A stretch of DNA of 64,000 nt from Bacillus sp. FSL K6-3431 (GTDB lineage Bacteria > Bacillota > Bacilli > Bacillales > Bacillaceae_C), in the NCBI RefSeq assembly GCF_038002605.1, contig NZ_JBBOCT010000001.1, forward strand, positions 2,666,001-2,730,000, given 5' to 3'. A program made the translations under genes and the position numbers. The notes under the pieces were generated by a model. It worked only from the letters and a program-made list of their open reading frames with translations, was not told where the DNA came from and searched no databases. Of this stretch, positions 46,489 to 56,611 are shown piece after piece; position 1 is the first letter of the stretch, and each line of letters starts with the position of its first letter.

Positions 46489-47886
46489 TTACTCTACCAT
46501 TTTTTTTGCAGGCGAATCCTTTTTCAACCTAAAATCATATTTGTTTGCATTTTTATATTTTGGATCTAAATAACTGGATTTCGCGCTGCTTTTTGAAACT
46601 TTTTTGAATTCTGGAAAAGACGTATATTCTTCCTCTTTCCATATCCATATACCCGTTTTTCCTTTTTCTTTATGAAAAACATTCCTTTTTAGTTTATTTT
46701 CTTGATTGGAAGTAAAATAGTTTGCAATAAAGATGCGAGATGGTCCGGCGCTCAAAATGTTTTTTTCTATCACATTGTTTTTTGTATCATGTTGCAATAA
46801 AAGCTGTCCCCCATCTAGTCCCTTCGTGTCATTTCGATAAATAATATTTTGAGAGATTGTAGAATTTATTGTTCCTCCCTTATTTTCATTATACCCGCCA
46901 ATCGATATCCCAGTATAAAAGTTATCATAAATAATATTGCTGATAATCTTAATATTATCAGCATATTTTTTTGCATGCTCAGAGGTTGCTTCAATTCCGA
47001 TATCGCTTTTATAAATGGTGTTTTTTTCAATAGTTATATTTTTCCCACCATCTACATAAATTCCGCCAGCAGAATAATCTTCTCCATAAGCAGGATTTCC
47101 GTACGAGGATATTTCATAAACTTTATTATTTTTTACTACACCATTTCGTACATAGTCAGCTTTATTATCATTAGAGGTACCTTCGTAACCAATCAGATCA
47201 ATCCCGATATTATCACTACGGCGAACTAGATTATTTTCCACCTTAAAACCGTCAATATTTCCATTAAGAACAAGTGATTCACTTAATCCGAGTTTTAAAT
47301 CTTCCACCGTATTATTCACAATACTTATGTCTTTCATTTGGCCAGTTCCGTATATAGCTATCCCATGGCCATTCCCATCGTCGGCATAGGTTTCTATACG
47401 CTGCACATGGTTATTTTCTAATATAATATGACTGCTAGAGCCTATTACATAAATACCCATTACTGTTTCATCCGTTAAATCAGTAGTTAAATCCTGTATA
47501 ATTATTCCACTAATCGTAAGATAGTTTTTATTGTTTATCGTAACTAAAGCTGTATCTCCTTCCACATCCATTAAGCCCTTTCCACTAAGAACAACCTTAT
47601 CTTTTTTGTAGGCTTTAAAAATTATTGGTTTTGATTTTGTACCACTATGTTTAACGACAAGCTTTTCATTATAGATTCCTTTTCGTATGAAGACAGTAGC
47701 CCCAGCTTTAGCTTCTAAAGCAGCCTTTTTTAGTGTGCGAAATGGCTTTGATTTTGTACCATCATTTTGATCATTTCCATTTATGGCCACATATATAGCC
47801 ATATCATGTTTTGCATATGCATTAATTAAAACAAAAACAATCATGATGACAGCTACAGCCAAGATGATAAAGTATATTTTTTTCAT
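46489..47886 (-). CDS. Membrane-anchored right-handed parallel beta-helix protein (465 aa)
   Basis: An N-terminal hydrophobic segment (residues 4-24) acts as signal or anchor. YVAINGNDQNDGTKSKPFRT followed by AGATVFIRKGIYNEKLVV is the standard start of DUF1565/beta-helix polysaccharide-active proteins. About 10 coils of the IxIxxNxI type follow (IILENNHVQRI, ISIVNNTVEDL, ITIEKNTIYKSDIGI, ISQNIIYRN). PL9-type pectate lyases share this layout, but no catalytic Lys-Asp set can be assigned. Probably a pectin-active lyase or hydrolase. Confidence 0.75.
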   Translation of the reverse strand: MKKIYFIILAVAVIMIVFVLINAYAKHDMAIYVAINGNDQNDGTKSKPFRTLKKAALEAKAGATVFIRKGIYNEKLVVKHSGTKSKPIIFKAYKKDKVVLSGKGLMDVEGDTALVTINNKNYLTISGIIIQDLTTDLTDETVMGIYVIGSSSHIILENNHVQRIETYADDGNGHGIAIYGTGQMKDISIVNNTVEDLKLGLSESLVLNGNIDGFKVENNLVRRSDNIGIDLIGYEGTSNDNKADYVRNGVVKNNKVYEISSYGNPAYGEDYSAGGIYVDGGKNITIEKNTIYKSDIGIEATSEHAKKYADNIKIISNIIYDNFYTGISIGGYNENKGGTINSTISQNIIYRNDTKGLDGGQLLLQHDTKNNVIEKNILSAGPSRIFIANYFTSNQENKLKRNVFHKEKGKTGIWIWKEEEYTSFPEFKKVSKSSAKSSYLDPKYKNANKYDFRLKKDSPAKKMVE

Positions 47887-47970
47887 TCAATCATTCCTTA
47901 TTAAAAATAATTCATAACGCGATCAATCAAGTATAGCAAAGAATTAGACGGCAGGGAGGATCTCGAGATG

Positions 47971-48216
47971 CTAATCCAGGAAAGGCATAAACCAATCATG
48001 GTGGAGTTGGAGTCCAAAGGTAATGTTTCCATTCATCTCCATCCTTATATTCGAGCTCGAAGCTTTCAATCCTTTGCCCCATCCGGGCTCTTTCAACACG
48101 ATATGATCAAACGTCTTTTTCTCTTGCAAATCGACTTCGATGGTCGCTCGCTCCGTGCCTTCCTCCGGGGCCCAATAAGTATCTTGAACAGTTAACAATT
48201 TGTTCAAAGCCGTCAA
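47971..48216 (-). pseudogene. Alpha-L-fucosidase (GH29) C-terminal remnant
   Basis: Minus-strand TVQDTYWAPEEGTERATIEV and DLQEKKTFDHIVLKE resemble the F5/8-type domain that closes GH29 fucosidases (D-x-x-TYW ... E-V-D-L ... F-x-x-I-x-L-x-E). After GWGKGLKA the frame is lost. The catalytic domain is absent. RG side chains can carry fucose, so this may be a lost part of the pectin locus. Confidence 0.5.
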
Positions 48217-48236
48217 ATCTTATTCTAATCCTAAAT

Positions 48237-48700
48237 ATGTATATCAAAATGCTTCTTGAATACAAAAAACATCTATCTAGGCTTGAAGATGGGATAGATG
48301 CTTTAGCAAAAAGTATGGAAGAATATAAAATTATCCAATCTATCCCCGGTATCAGAGTTATAATTGCGGCAACGAATATTTCTGAAATTGGGGAAATTAA
48401 TCTTAATCAACCTAAGAAACTAGTGGCATTTGCCGGAATTGATCCAAGTGTCTTCAAATCTGATACATTCAAAGGTACTTTAAATCGAATTACTAAAAGA
48501 GGATAAAGTATACTACGGCACGCCTTGTATATGCCGTTAAATGTGCAATTTATGATTGTCGGGATAAGAAAACGACAGATGAAATCATTCCTCGTAACAA
48601 GCGAATGCGAGAGTATTATGATAAGAAACGTGAAGAAAAATAACCTTTTAAAGTAGCTGTGATAGCCTGTGCCAATAAACTCTTACATTGGATAAAGAAA
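48237..48700 (+). pseudogene. IS110-family transposase C-terminal remnant
   Basis: The plus strand encodes IIQSIPGIRVIIAATNISEI, then LVAFAGIDPSVFKS and GTLNRITKRG before a stop. In the next frame come YAVKCAIYDCRDKKTT, REYYDKKREE and VAVIACANKLLHWI. These are the Transposase_20 domain landmarks of IS110 elements. The N-terminal DEDD domain is missing and at least two frame breaks occur. Region 48701-48975 shows nothing else. Confidence 0.75.
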
Positions 48701-48975
48701 GCTGACCACCAATATACACAAATCCCATATAAAACCAATAATCATTATATTAGTTTTTGGGAATAGATATATCAAAATACTCAAAATTACCAAATAAATC
48801 AGTTATTGATTATATACAAAACTCTAAACGGACGTTTATAGTAGAGGATACATAAAAATTACAACGTTGTTATTATTAAAGGGGTGGTCGATAAAAAACG
48901 TAATTTGCTTTCATTGTGTTTTTGATAATGACAAATTTTCGTTACCATTATTAAAAAATGTATAGGTGATAAAAG

Positions 48976-49333
48976 ATGAAGAATTCCAAGTATAAGAGGG
49001 TAGAGTCTCAATTTTTGTTAGTAAATACCAAAGAAAAACATATGGGGGTAATCGGAGAACCAGCAACGAACGGATCTTACGAAGGCTATTATAGCTATGA
49101 ATCGCAAACAAAAGCGGAGGTGCTTTACAAGGACAATGAAAATTACTTAGTAAAAGATCCGACAATTGGTTTAGATTCGAATACGTATTTACTTAAATTG
49201 GAAAGTTTAAAAATGATGCCAAGAATAAATATATTCTTGGTCTATTGGATAAAGCCGGCTTTGATGCAGCAGTAAAAAAATGGAAAAGGAAGGCGGTAAT
49301 GCAGTTATTAAGGTATTTAATGAACAATATTAG
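48976..49333 (+). pseudogene. Frameshifted 3' end of an unknown gene, possibly a solute-binding protein
   Basis: One frame reads YYSYESQTKAEVLYKDNENY and LDSNTYLLKLESLK; a shift leads to NDAKNKYILGLLDKAGFDAA and a second shift to GGNAVIKVFNEQY and a stop at 49331. The final segment resembles the C-terminus of LplA/YtcQ-like binding proteins. It ends 37 bases before the pectate lyase gene. Identity uncertain. Confidence 0.35.
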
Positions 49334-49370
49334 ATACAGGTTTATATGATTCTATCCTAGGGGGAGTATT

Positions 49371-51029
49371 ATGAAATTTAACAAGGCAATAATCTGGTTA
49401 TTGGTTCTAACATTTCTTACTTCACCGTTATTATTAGGTGAAAGTAAAGTAACAAAGGCGGCAACTATTGATTCTATACCAAACACAACAAGAGATATTA
49501 GGGACTACGACAATAGTTTTCTGTCAGTAACCGGTTTTGCGTCATTAGGAGTTAATGATCGAAGCAGTTACATAGGAACCTCTTATTATAGTAAGGTTAA
49601 AACTGGAAGAGAGTTTTTACAGGCCATTTTGGATGCTAGAAATGGTAGTGTGAAAGTAATTGAAATAGCGAAAGATATAAACTTAGGGTGGACAGAATTA
49701 AATCTAAGTTCAGAAGAAGCTAAAAAGTATAGTTTTATAACAAAATATCGAGATCCTATGAACGGATTTACAAATCCAACGTTAGCTTCCTCCGGTGTTT
49801 CACAATTAAGTATAGCTGATGTCGATGGGTTAACTATTTTTTCAAAAAAAGGGAAAACAATTAGGCATGTAGAAATAAAATTACAAAGATCAAGTAACGA
49901 TATTGTCATTAGGAATCTGAATTTTGATGGAATGTGGCAATGGGATGATACTGGTAAACATAAGGAAGTAGGCTGGACTTTTATTAAGGTAAATGGTGCA
50001 AATAATGTATGGATAGACCATTGTAAATTTTCGATTGCAGCGGATGGATTAATTGATACTGAGAATGGTGGCTCCAATATTACCATTTCCTGGTCTGAAT
50101 TCGGATTACCTGCAAATGAGAATCCGACAGAAGATAGTGATATTTATCAATCGATTCAGTATATGGAAGAAAAATTTGCTTCAAATAAACTTAATTCCGA
50201 GAGTGTGTACTATAACATGCGCAATGGCGGTGCGACCAAAGAGCAGATAATGGCATATGCAGCATATCATAGCAAGGTGCATTTAACTGGTTCCGGAGAT
50301 AAGGACTATGTGAATTATGTGTCTAGTAACGGAAATGAGATAAAAGATGGCAATCAACGAATCCGGTTAACTCTTGCCTATAACCGTTATACCAATGTTG
50401 GGCAGAGAATTCCGATGATACGTCAAGGTAGTGGTCATTTATACAACTGTTATCTTGACAACTCAACTCATTATGATGTTTTGGAGAATGTAGGCGCTAT
50501 TTCTGAATATGGAACCGATCAACTGTCACGAGCACTGAATGCAAGGAATGGGGCTTCTATTGCAGCAGATTCCTGTGTCTTCCATGATATTAACGAGCCA
50601 ATCACAGGTGCTGAGATTCAAGGAGAAGATATAAAAAACATGGATAAACCTTGGGATGAACTATTCCAAAGCGCTTATAACAATAATTTAATTGTAAACT
50701 CCCAAATAACAAATAAATATGGAACTTATACAGGAAGTAGTTGGGACAATAATGGTGAAAATCTATTTACAAAAGGATTTGTATGGTATGACAAATCAAC
50801 CATTGGAAATTGGGCATGGTCTTCTCATATTGTGGGAAATGAAGATATGAGTAAAACAAATCCACCGACTGATCCATTTACCTTCAAATATAATGATAAT
50901 GAGGAGCTACCTTATACTTATAATGTACTTCCTTTAAATAGTGTTGTGGCAACACTTACAAAATATGCAGGGGCAAACAAAGTTAATATCGGTTTAGTAG
51001 ATTGGTTAAAAACAGAATATAGTAGATAG
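49371..51029 (+). CDS. pel: Secreted pectate lyase, family PL1 (552 aa)
   Basis: Signal peptide to about residue 31 (SKVTKAA). The beta-helix body carries the PL1 signature NNVWIDHCKF (Asp216, a Ca2+ ligand), IVIRNLNFDG before it and YNRYTNVGQRIPMIRQGSGHLYN after it, with the catalytic Arg in the RIPMIR stretch. It cuts de-esterified pectin by Ca2+-dependent beta-elimination outside the cell. GGGGGAG precedes the ATG. The bases after the stop still encode a helical tail that the gene has lost. Confidence 0.92.
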   Translation: MKFNKAIIWLLVLTFLTSPLLLGESKVTKAATIDSIPNTTRDIRDYDNSFLSVTGFASLGVNDRSSYIGTSYYSKVKTGREFLQAILDARNGSVKVIEIAKDINLGWTELNLSSEEAKKYSFITKYRDPMNGFTNPTLASSGVSQLSIADVDGLTIFSKKGKTIRHVEIKLQRSSNDIVIRNLNFDGMWQWDDTGKHKEVGWTFIKVNGANNVWIDHCKFSIAADGLIDTENGGSNITISWSEFGLPANENPTEDSDIYQSIQYMEEKFASNKLNSESVYYNMRNGGATKEQIMAYAAYHSKVHLTGSGDKDYVNYVSSNGNEIKDGNQRIRLTLAYNRYTNVGQRIPMIRQGSGHLYNCYLDNSTHYDVLENVGAISEYGTDQLSRALNARNGASIAADSCVFHDINEPITGAEIQGEDIKNMDKPWDELFQSAYNNNLIVNSQITNKYGTYTGSSWDNNGENLFTKGFVWYDKSTIGNWAWSSHIVGNEDMSKTNPPTDPFTFKYNDNEELPYTYNVLPLNSVVATLTKYAGANKVNIGLVDWLKTEYSR

Positions 51030-51044
51030 AGAAATCGCAAATGA

Positions 51045-51160
51045 CCGTGCGGCACATGATTTAATATTTCATTTGACCGCAGTGAGTCAATTTGAACAGA
51101 AACAGGCAAGTGATAAGGCAGTCGAACATATGTAGGCTTTAAATTATTGCTGGATCAACA
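51045..51160 (+). pseudogene. Orphaned C-terminal helical module behind pel
   Basis: Downstream of the pel stop one frame reads NDRAAHDLIFHLTAVSQFEQ and KQASDKAVEHM, then after a stop and frame change GFKLLLDQQ. This is clearly related to the end of the 1609-residue RG enzyme (RALHTHLTAVGQFEQK ... HMENFKKLLDHQ). The pectate lyase probably once ended in this module. Confidence 0.65.
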
Positions 51161-51267
51161 AAGAAGATAAATGAACTTCAGATAGCGCGTATGATCCCCT
51201 TTATAAAAGTACCAATTCAATTATTTCAAAATGACAATAAAATCAGTCTAGATTAATCGTGTAACTT

Positions 51268-51295
51268 CCTCTGTGACCATAATGTGTCACAGAGG
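51268..51295 (+). terminator. Terminator downstream of pel
   Basis: CCTCTGTGAC (51268-51277) pairs perfectly with GTCACAGAGG (51286-51295), followed by TTTGTT. It is the likely terminator of the pectate lyase transcript. Confidence 0.65.
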
Positions 51296-51340
51296 TTTGT
51301 TAATATCAACTGGCAATAAATTAGAAACCTATAAATGATT

Positions 51341-51565
51341 CTAATGATCAGCTTCATATTGATATTCAATTAAGTAATCTCTGAAAGCTAAATGTTTAAC
51401 CATTTCTTTTGTTCCAGTTTGATAAATATGTATATGATGTGTTCTTTTATTATCCTTCTCTTTTATAAAATACATTCTACCTTTAATCCCGTTTTCTCCT
51501 CTTGGTTTGAACCCTGTTTGTAGTCCCCCCAATCTCTCTAAACATGATCCTATACTCTTGTCCAA
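51341..51565 (-). pseudogene. GrpB-family (UPF0157) fragment
   Basis: The minus strand encodes YFIKEKDNKRTHHIHIYQTG and HLAFRDYLIE, the core of GrpB-family proteins (nucleotidyltransferase fold). A complete protein has about 170 residues; both the N-terminal part and the final helices are missing. No ribosome site precedes the only possible start. Confidence 0.6.
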
Positions 51566-51644
51566 TCAAAGTTAAAGGATAAAACATAGTATAACAAGGG
51601 AAAATCAATCCCTTTTAATGAAAAATAAGAAAGGAGGTTATATG

Positions 51645-52052
51645 ATGAGCTGGAACAAGTCAAAAACACTTTGTCAAGAGTTTGCTAGGATACTAGATGG
51701 AATTGGAAGCCTAGATGAAAATGGAGTTTGTCTAGTGCAAAAGTTTCGTAATATTAATTTTACTATTCTTGGACGTGAAACAAACTCGCCACTAGTTGTT
51801 CCTCAATTTTTCACTTTTGAAAATTTGGATAGGAAAGGTAATTCACTGAATTTAGGCGAAACGGTTTTATTACAAGAAGAAGTTAACCCCTTATTAACAG
51901 AACTTCGAAAAAGAGATATTATCGTTACTGCTGTTCATAATCACTGGTTATTTGAAGAACCAAGGGCAATGTACATGCACTTTGAATCAATTGAACCCCC
52001 ACTACAATTTGCTCGAAAAGTAAGAGAAGCATTTAAAGTATTAAAAGGATAA
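51645..52052 (+). CDS. DUF1259-family protein (135 aa)
   Basis: The sequence matches the DUF1259 (LppY/LpqO-like) domain: CQEFARILDGIGSLDENGVC, then LGETVLLQEEVNPLLTELRK, IVTAVHNHWLFEEPRAMYMH and FARKVREAFKVLKG. The conserved HNHW and MHFE suggest a metal or ligand site, but the function is not known. AAAGGAGG lies 7 bases before ATG 51645; an ATG one codon upstream is possible. Single gene with its own terminator. Confidence 0.85.
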   Translation: MSWNKSKTLCQEFARILDGIGSLDENGVCLVQKFRNINFTILGRETNSPLVVPQFFTFENLDRKGNSLNLGETVLLQEEVNPLLTELRKRDIIVTAVHNHWLFEEPRAMYMHFESIEPPLQFARKVREAFKVLKG

Positions 52053-52130
52053 GAAAGTTATTCCCTATAAAGCTATTGCATTGAACACACCATTCATTTT
52101 CATTTAAATAAACATAACTTTAGAAAGTAT

Positions 52131-52170
52131 AAAAATGCGAATACCTTGCACTCAAGGTGTTCGCATTTTT
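52131..52170 (+). terminator. Strong terminator of the DUF1259 gene
   Basis: AAAAATGCGAATACCTTG (52131-52148) pairs with 52153-52170 with one G-U pair and a 4-base loop; the A and T flanks make it bidirectional. From 52171 to 52360 nothing else is seen. Confidence 0.8.
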
Positions 52171-52361
52171 TATAAATATTAATAGAGGGGTTTATCAAAC
52201 TATCTCAATGCCTTTATGGAAATTACTAAAAAATCATAAAAGTAATAGGATAATGATATAAGAGAATACTTTAGTATAATAGCTGTAACTCTCGGTATCA
52301 TTGCTCATAAGATTTTTTAGGTGTTAAGATATCAATACACTTAAAAATTGATAAATCAAAA

Positions 52362-52383
52362 ACCGTACCTAAAAAGATACGGT
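52362..52383 (-). terminator. Small terminator-like hairpin past nhaC
   Basis: ACCGTA (52362-52367) and TACGGT (52378-52383) form a short stem followed on the minus strand by TTTTTGATTT. It could end the patB-nhaC transcript. Confidence 0.5.
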
Positions 52384-52544
52384 CAAAATTCTAAACTTTT
52401 CAGTTTATTTTTTAACTAAAAAAACTGGCAGGAAGTTTCATTTTTCGTTCCATTTTGATCTGTAAGATGTTTTAAAGATAAATTGTTAAATACAATGCAA
52501 GTTACTGACAGAGTTGTTGACCATCTGTTTGATTGTTATAACCG

Positions 52545-54032
52545 TTAATTTGCAATTTTACTGACATGATCATCAGTTTTTTCCAATTCATCACTCATTT
52601 GCTGCTGCTCTACCGGAGTTAATTTCGCAATACCAAAACCAGTAAAGCCCCATAATGTAGCGAATATAATACCTGTCCAACATAATACAGCCCAAGGTAA
52701 ATAATCTACCGTAGCTACCCCAAGCGTACCCGCCATATACGCACCTGCTGCAGTCCAAGGCAAGATCGGCTCAATGATCGTAGCGGAATCTTCTATTGTT
52801 CGACCAAGGGTTTTCGGATGCACACCTCTCTTAATATAGCTTTCTCTCAACATTTCACCCGGCATAAGGATTGAAATTTGACCATTACTTGTTACACCAA
52901 TCATCGTTAACCCTGTTACAATCGTTGTGACAATTAAACTGCCTGTTGAGCGTGCAAACTTTAACATTTTATTGATAATTAAATCCAGTGATTTAGTCAC
53001 AGAAATCGTTCCCGCAAACGTAATCGCACAAAAGCAAATTAATAGTGTACCCATCATTGAGTTCATACCACCACGATTTAATAATTTGGGAATATCCTCA
53101 ATCACGGTATTTGGATCAAAACCTGGGACAGTTATCATAGATAAATTAAAACCGTTTACAACTGATGTAACAACATCATTTAAAGAAAATCCTTGGAAAA
53201 CTAGTGCGTTACCCATCGCAAAGATGGCGGATAAAAGCATCACCGGTATCGTCGGTTTCTTCCAAATAGAGCCAATCAATACAATAAGGATTGGAACAAC
53301 CAATAGTATATTCCATTGAAAAACGGAATGTAACGTATCCGTAATCTCCCCTACCTTCTCTGGAATTTCAACATTGGCCCCACTTGAATTTAAACCTGCG
53401 ATCACATATACAATTGCCGCCACAATGAAGGAAGGAAGCGTTGTATAAAGTAGATGAGCAATATGTTCATATAAGTTTACACCTGTTGCCAGAGCCGCAA
53501 TATTCGTCGTATCTGATAAGGGAGATAACTTATCGCCAAAATATGCACCAGCAACAACTGCACCGGCTACAGCTGCTAAATTAGCATCCATACCTGCACC
53601 TACTCCCATAAAAGCAACTCCAATTGTTCCAGCTGATCCCCAGGAAGTTCCTGTACATACTGAAACAATAGCAGTAACAATGAAAGCAGTTATCAATAAA
53701 AATTGAGGATTAATGATTTTTAAACCGTAATAGATCATCATCGGAATCGTACCGCCAACCATCCAAGCACCAATCATAAGTCCTACGATAATTAAAATCA
53801 TAATCGCCGGCATCGTTTTTGCAATTTTCCCAGAAACAGAATCTAATATCTCTTGATAAGAATAGCCCAAGTAAATCGCGACTATCCCGGCAACAATGGT
53901 TGATAAAATGATTAATGGTTCCGGAGGCAATTCAAAAAATACATAACCAAAGGATAAAGATAAAACCATTGTAAGAATAGGCAATAATGCTAAAAACATC
54001 GTTGGTTGCTTTACTTTTTTTGTCTTTGTCAT
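52545..54032 (-). CDS. nhaC: NhaC-type Na+/H+ antiporter (495 aa)
   Basis: About 12 membrane segments with NhaC landmarks: TGTSWGSAGTIGVAFMGVGA, GAVVAGAYFGDKLSPLSDTT, TSNGQISILMPGEMLRESYI and EDSATIIEPILPWTAAGAYM. It exports Na+ in exchange for protons; relatives also carry malate-lactate or amino acids. It follows the PatB-like gene by 43 bases in one operon. Confidence 0.9.
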   Translation of the reverse strand: MTKTKKVKQPTMFLALLPILTMVLSLSFGYVFFELPPEPLIILSTIVAGIVAIYLGYSYQEILDSVSGKIAKTMPAIMILIIVGLMIGAWMVGGTIPMMIYYGLKIINPQFLLITAFIVTAIVSVCTGTSWGSAGTIGVAFMGVGAGMDANLAAVAGAVVAGAYFGDKLSPLSDTTNIAALATGVNLYEHIAHLLYTTLPSFIVAAIVYVIAGLNSSGANVEIPEKVGEITDTLHSVFQWNILLVVPILIVLIGSIWKKPTIPVMLLSAIFAMGNALVFQGFSLNDVVTSVVNGFNLSMITVPGFDPNTVIEDIPKLLNRGGMNSMMGTLLICFCAITFAGTISVTKSLDLIINKMLKFARSTGSLIVTTIVTGLTMIGVTSNGQISILMPGEMLRESYIKRGVHPKTLGRTIEDSATIIEPILPWTAAGAYMAGTLGVATVDYLPWAVLCWTGIIFATLWGFTGFGIAKLTPVEQQQMSDELEKTDDHVSKIAN

Positions 54033-54075
54033 CTGTTTTCACCCCGTTGAATGTGTAAAAATCTAGTTGTTAAGC

Positions 54076-55233
54076 TTATAAATGCGCAATTCGACGTAAG
54101 CCTTCCTCTAAATGCTTCCGAGATGTAGCAACATTCACTCGTATAAAACCTTCATACGCTAAACCAAAAGAAGTACCAAAGCTAACACTTACCTTTGCCT
54201 CTTCTAAAATTAAACGCTTTAATTCAGTTTCTCTAGCACTCCAATTTCTACAATCCATCCACAATAAAAAGGTACCTTCTGGTTCAATGATCTGGATTTC
54301 AGGCAAATGTGCACTGCAAAATACCTTTGTAAAAGTAATATTATCTTGTATATAAGCTTTTACATCTAATAACCAATCATCGCATGCTGTGTAAGCGACT
54401 TCCAAAGCAGGTACAGCGAAAAAAGTTGGATTATGAATACCTGCTTGAATCATAGTTTCTTTAAACTTTGTTCGTAGTTTTTCATTTGGAATAATTATGT
54501 TTGCGATCTCTAAGCTTGCTAAGTTAAACGTCTTCGCCGGAGATGTGCAAATCATACTTATCTCTTTCAATTGCTCTGATAGACTAGCTATAAACGTATG
54601 AGTATGGTCCCCATGGATGAAATCGGCATGTATGTCATCCGAAACTAAAAGGACATGATATTTCACGCATAATTCTCCCAATCTTAGAAGTTCTTCCTTT
54701 GTCCATACACGGCCAGTTGGGTTGTGCGGAGAACATAATAATAGTATTTTTACGCCCTCTTGCATCTTTTTTTCTGTATCCTCAAAATCTATTTCATATC
54801 GTCCATTTTTTAGTAATAGCGGACTTTCCACCAAGGTCCTTTTATTCACCGTTACTGCATTTGTAATCGGCATATAAGAAGGAGTATGGACGAGTACTTT
54901 TTCTCCTTCTTGAATAAAATTCTGTATTATGAGAGAAACTGCCTGTACAATACGCGGACAAAATACGACCCACTCGCGCTGAATCTCCCAATTATACATA
55001 CGCTTAAACCAATTTAGGATCGCTTCATAATAAGGAGGAAACGGATCTGTATATCCATAAATACCGTGCTCAGCCATCTCAACCATCTTATTGATTAGAA
55101 CCCGCGGTGCTTGTAAATCCATATCTGCAACCGATAGAGCGATTACATCCTTTCCATGATCAATCGCGATTCCATCCCATTTGGCAGAGTTCGTATTGAA
55201 ACGATCCACTATTTTATCAAAATTTGTTTTCAT
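54076..55233 (-). CDS. patB: PatB/MalY-type C-S lyase aminotransferase (385 aa)
   Basis: PLP-dependent fold-type I enzyme: LSVADMDLQAPRVLINKMVE at the N-terminus, LLLCSPHNPTGRVWTKEELL, VSDDIHADFIHG and the PLP Lys in CTSPAKTFNLASLE. Such enzymes split cystathionine or other cysteine conjugates to pyruvate, ammonia and a thiol. In one operon with NhaC, whose job might be to move a substrate or counter-ion. Start ATG has GAGGTG upstream. Confidence 0.9.
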   Translation of the reverse strand: MKTNFDKIVDRFNTNSAKWDGIAIDHGKDVIALSVADMDLQAPRVLINKMVEMAEHGIYGYTDPFPPYYEAILNWFKRMYNWEIQREWVVFCPRIVQAVSLIIQNFIQEGEKVLVHTPSYMPITNAVTVNKRTLVESPLLLKNGRYEIDFEDTEKKMQEGVKILLLCSPHNPTGRVWTKEELLRLGELCVKYHVLLVSDDIHADFIHGDHTHTFIASLSEQLKEISMICTSPAKTFNLASLEIANIIIPNEKLRTKFKETMIQAGIHNPTFFAVPALEVAYTACDDWLLDVKAYIQDNITFTKVFCSAHLPEIQIIEPEGTFLLWMDCRNWSARETELKRLILEEAKVSVSFGTSFGLAYEGFIRVNVATSRKHLEEGLRRIAHL

Positions 55234-55924
55234 TATTCTTCACCTCTTTGAGGACACTCTAACTTAGGATTGTATAGCGCTTTCTATTCCCGTAAAAATA
55301 TTAATAGATGGAGATGTTCAGCCCATCGTGTAAAAAAAGTTTAACACCTAAATCGAACTTTGTCTACTGGTTAAACAAAGTTCAGAAATTACAGGCTTTT
55401 ATTTAAATACTAGCTTAAAACAAGAACTTATTACGTTTTTTAGGTAACTACTCTTTGGTCTTCAATGGATAATACAGACAATATCCTATAATAGAAAGGG
55501 ATTGTAAAAAGTTCGATATAAACTTGGATAGTAGGTGATTACCATATAAAATTTATATTATATTCATGAAGAATGCTAAACTCACCTTGCAAACCCAGCT
55601 TACACCCAGTGTCGTTTATCATCTAAGATCGACATCTTCAGACCAAAACTACTTGTAATCAATGTATTTGATAGAAGGAAATATGGGGATAAACGATAAT
55701 AGCAATATAAAAGGGAGATTAAAATACTTGACGGATATTCCGCATTTTGATGGATGACTAATATTGTGCCACTCGACGCAGCTTTTCCCAAAAAACATGG
55801 CCTCATAATTCAGCCATAGCCGGAGTGGTCCGATAAAAACGATAAAAAAAATGACTGGCCTCAGACTTTAAGAGTTGGAACTGTCTGGGTGCCAAGCACT
55901 GAATTGGTAATCACTCTCCAAAAA
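55234..55924. other. Gene-poor stretch with one degenerate palindromic repeat
   Basis: Upstream of patB a TACAAT with TTTACG 16 bases before it (minus strand, around 55270-55295) could be the promoter. GGGTGCCAAGCAC (55887-55899) is a decayed relative of the GTGCCAGGCAC repeats at 15073, 18169 and 18307. The open frame at 55600-55806 has no recognisable motif. Confidence 0.35.
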
Positions 55925-56575
55925 CCTTTTTCAAAGATTTGGTGGAGTAGTAAAATTCACTTTTGACGATGGAAGTATTTTATTTAATGTAGGCGTTGCA
56001 GTTCGTTTTTTCAATTGCCAGTTTGATTGTTTTCCGAATTCTCGCCCCAAAAGCTTGCTACTATTTGAAGTGTTTTCAACAATTAATAATAAGTACTCCC
56101 AGAGTAATCGTTGCGTCATTTGTACCTAATGCGGAGTAAAGAATTACATTTTCACCTTTATGAATAAAATGAATGATATCTAGTAGCACTTTTGAAAATA
56201 TTCTTCCTTTGTATCTGGATTAATTAAATCAACTACTGAAACTCGATAATCTATCAAATTTTCTGTTTCTCAGTAACTGCGGAACAGCTTCCAGAAACAA
56301 CTAAGACTTGTTTGGATGAAGTCTTGACCTGTACCAATCCGCTTTTATTAATAGGCACTTTCTATAGTGTGTCATTTTTCATGTAGTTCCAATAGTTTGT
56401 TAGTGTATCCTCTACTCCTGACGACCCAATAACAATAACTGTTCGTTCTCCTCTCTCCGAATCAACTGATCAATGTTTCTTAAATGATCATCATGTATTA
56501 CATCAAACAAGACGGATTCTGTTTGCCCATCTAGAAATTTATCTAATCTGGTCTGGATTTCTTCATCTTTCCTCT
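55925..56575 (-). pseudogene. DUF1537 (four-carbon acid sugar kinase) gene remnant
   Basis: Reading the minus strand across frames gives LDKFLDGQTESVLFDVIHDD, ERTVIVIGSSGVEDTLTNYW, KQVLVVSGSCSAVTEKQ, LLDIIHFIHKGENVILYSAL, GTNDATITLGV and SKLLGRILRKTIKLAIEK. These follow the order of DUF1537 kinases (OtnK/DtnK/LtnK), which phosphorylate threonate- or erythronate-type acids. Several shifts and stops separate them, so it is dead. A partial second copy sits at 46407-46450. Confidence 0.6.
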
Positions 56576-56611
56576 AGATTCACTACATTTAATAATAATG
56601 AGTTATTACTT

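Noticed and set aside
46849..47229. 126-codon plus-strand frame inside the beta-helix gene
   Set aside because: Hydrophobic antisense shadow; the minus frame has a full, regular beta-helix pattern.
55600..55806. 68-codon open frame on the minus strand
   Set aside because: No motif, no ribosome site, and it sits in decayed sequence.
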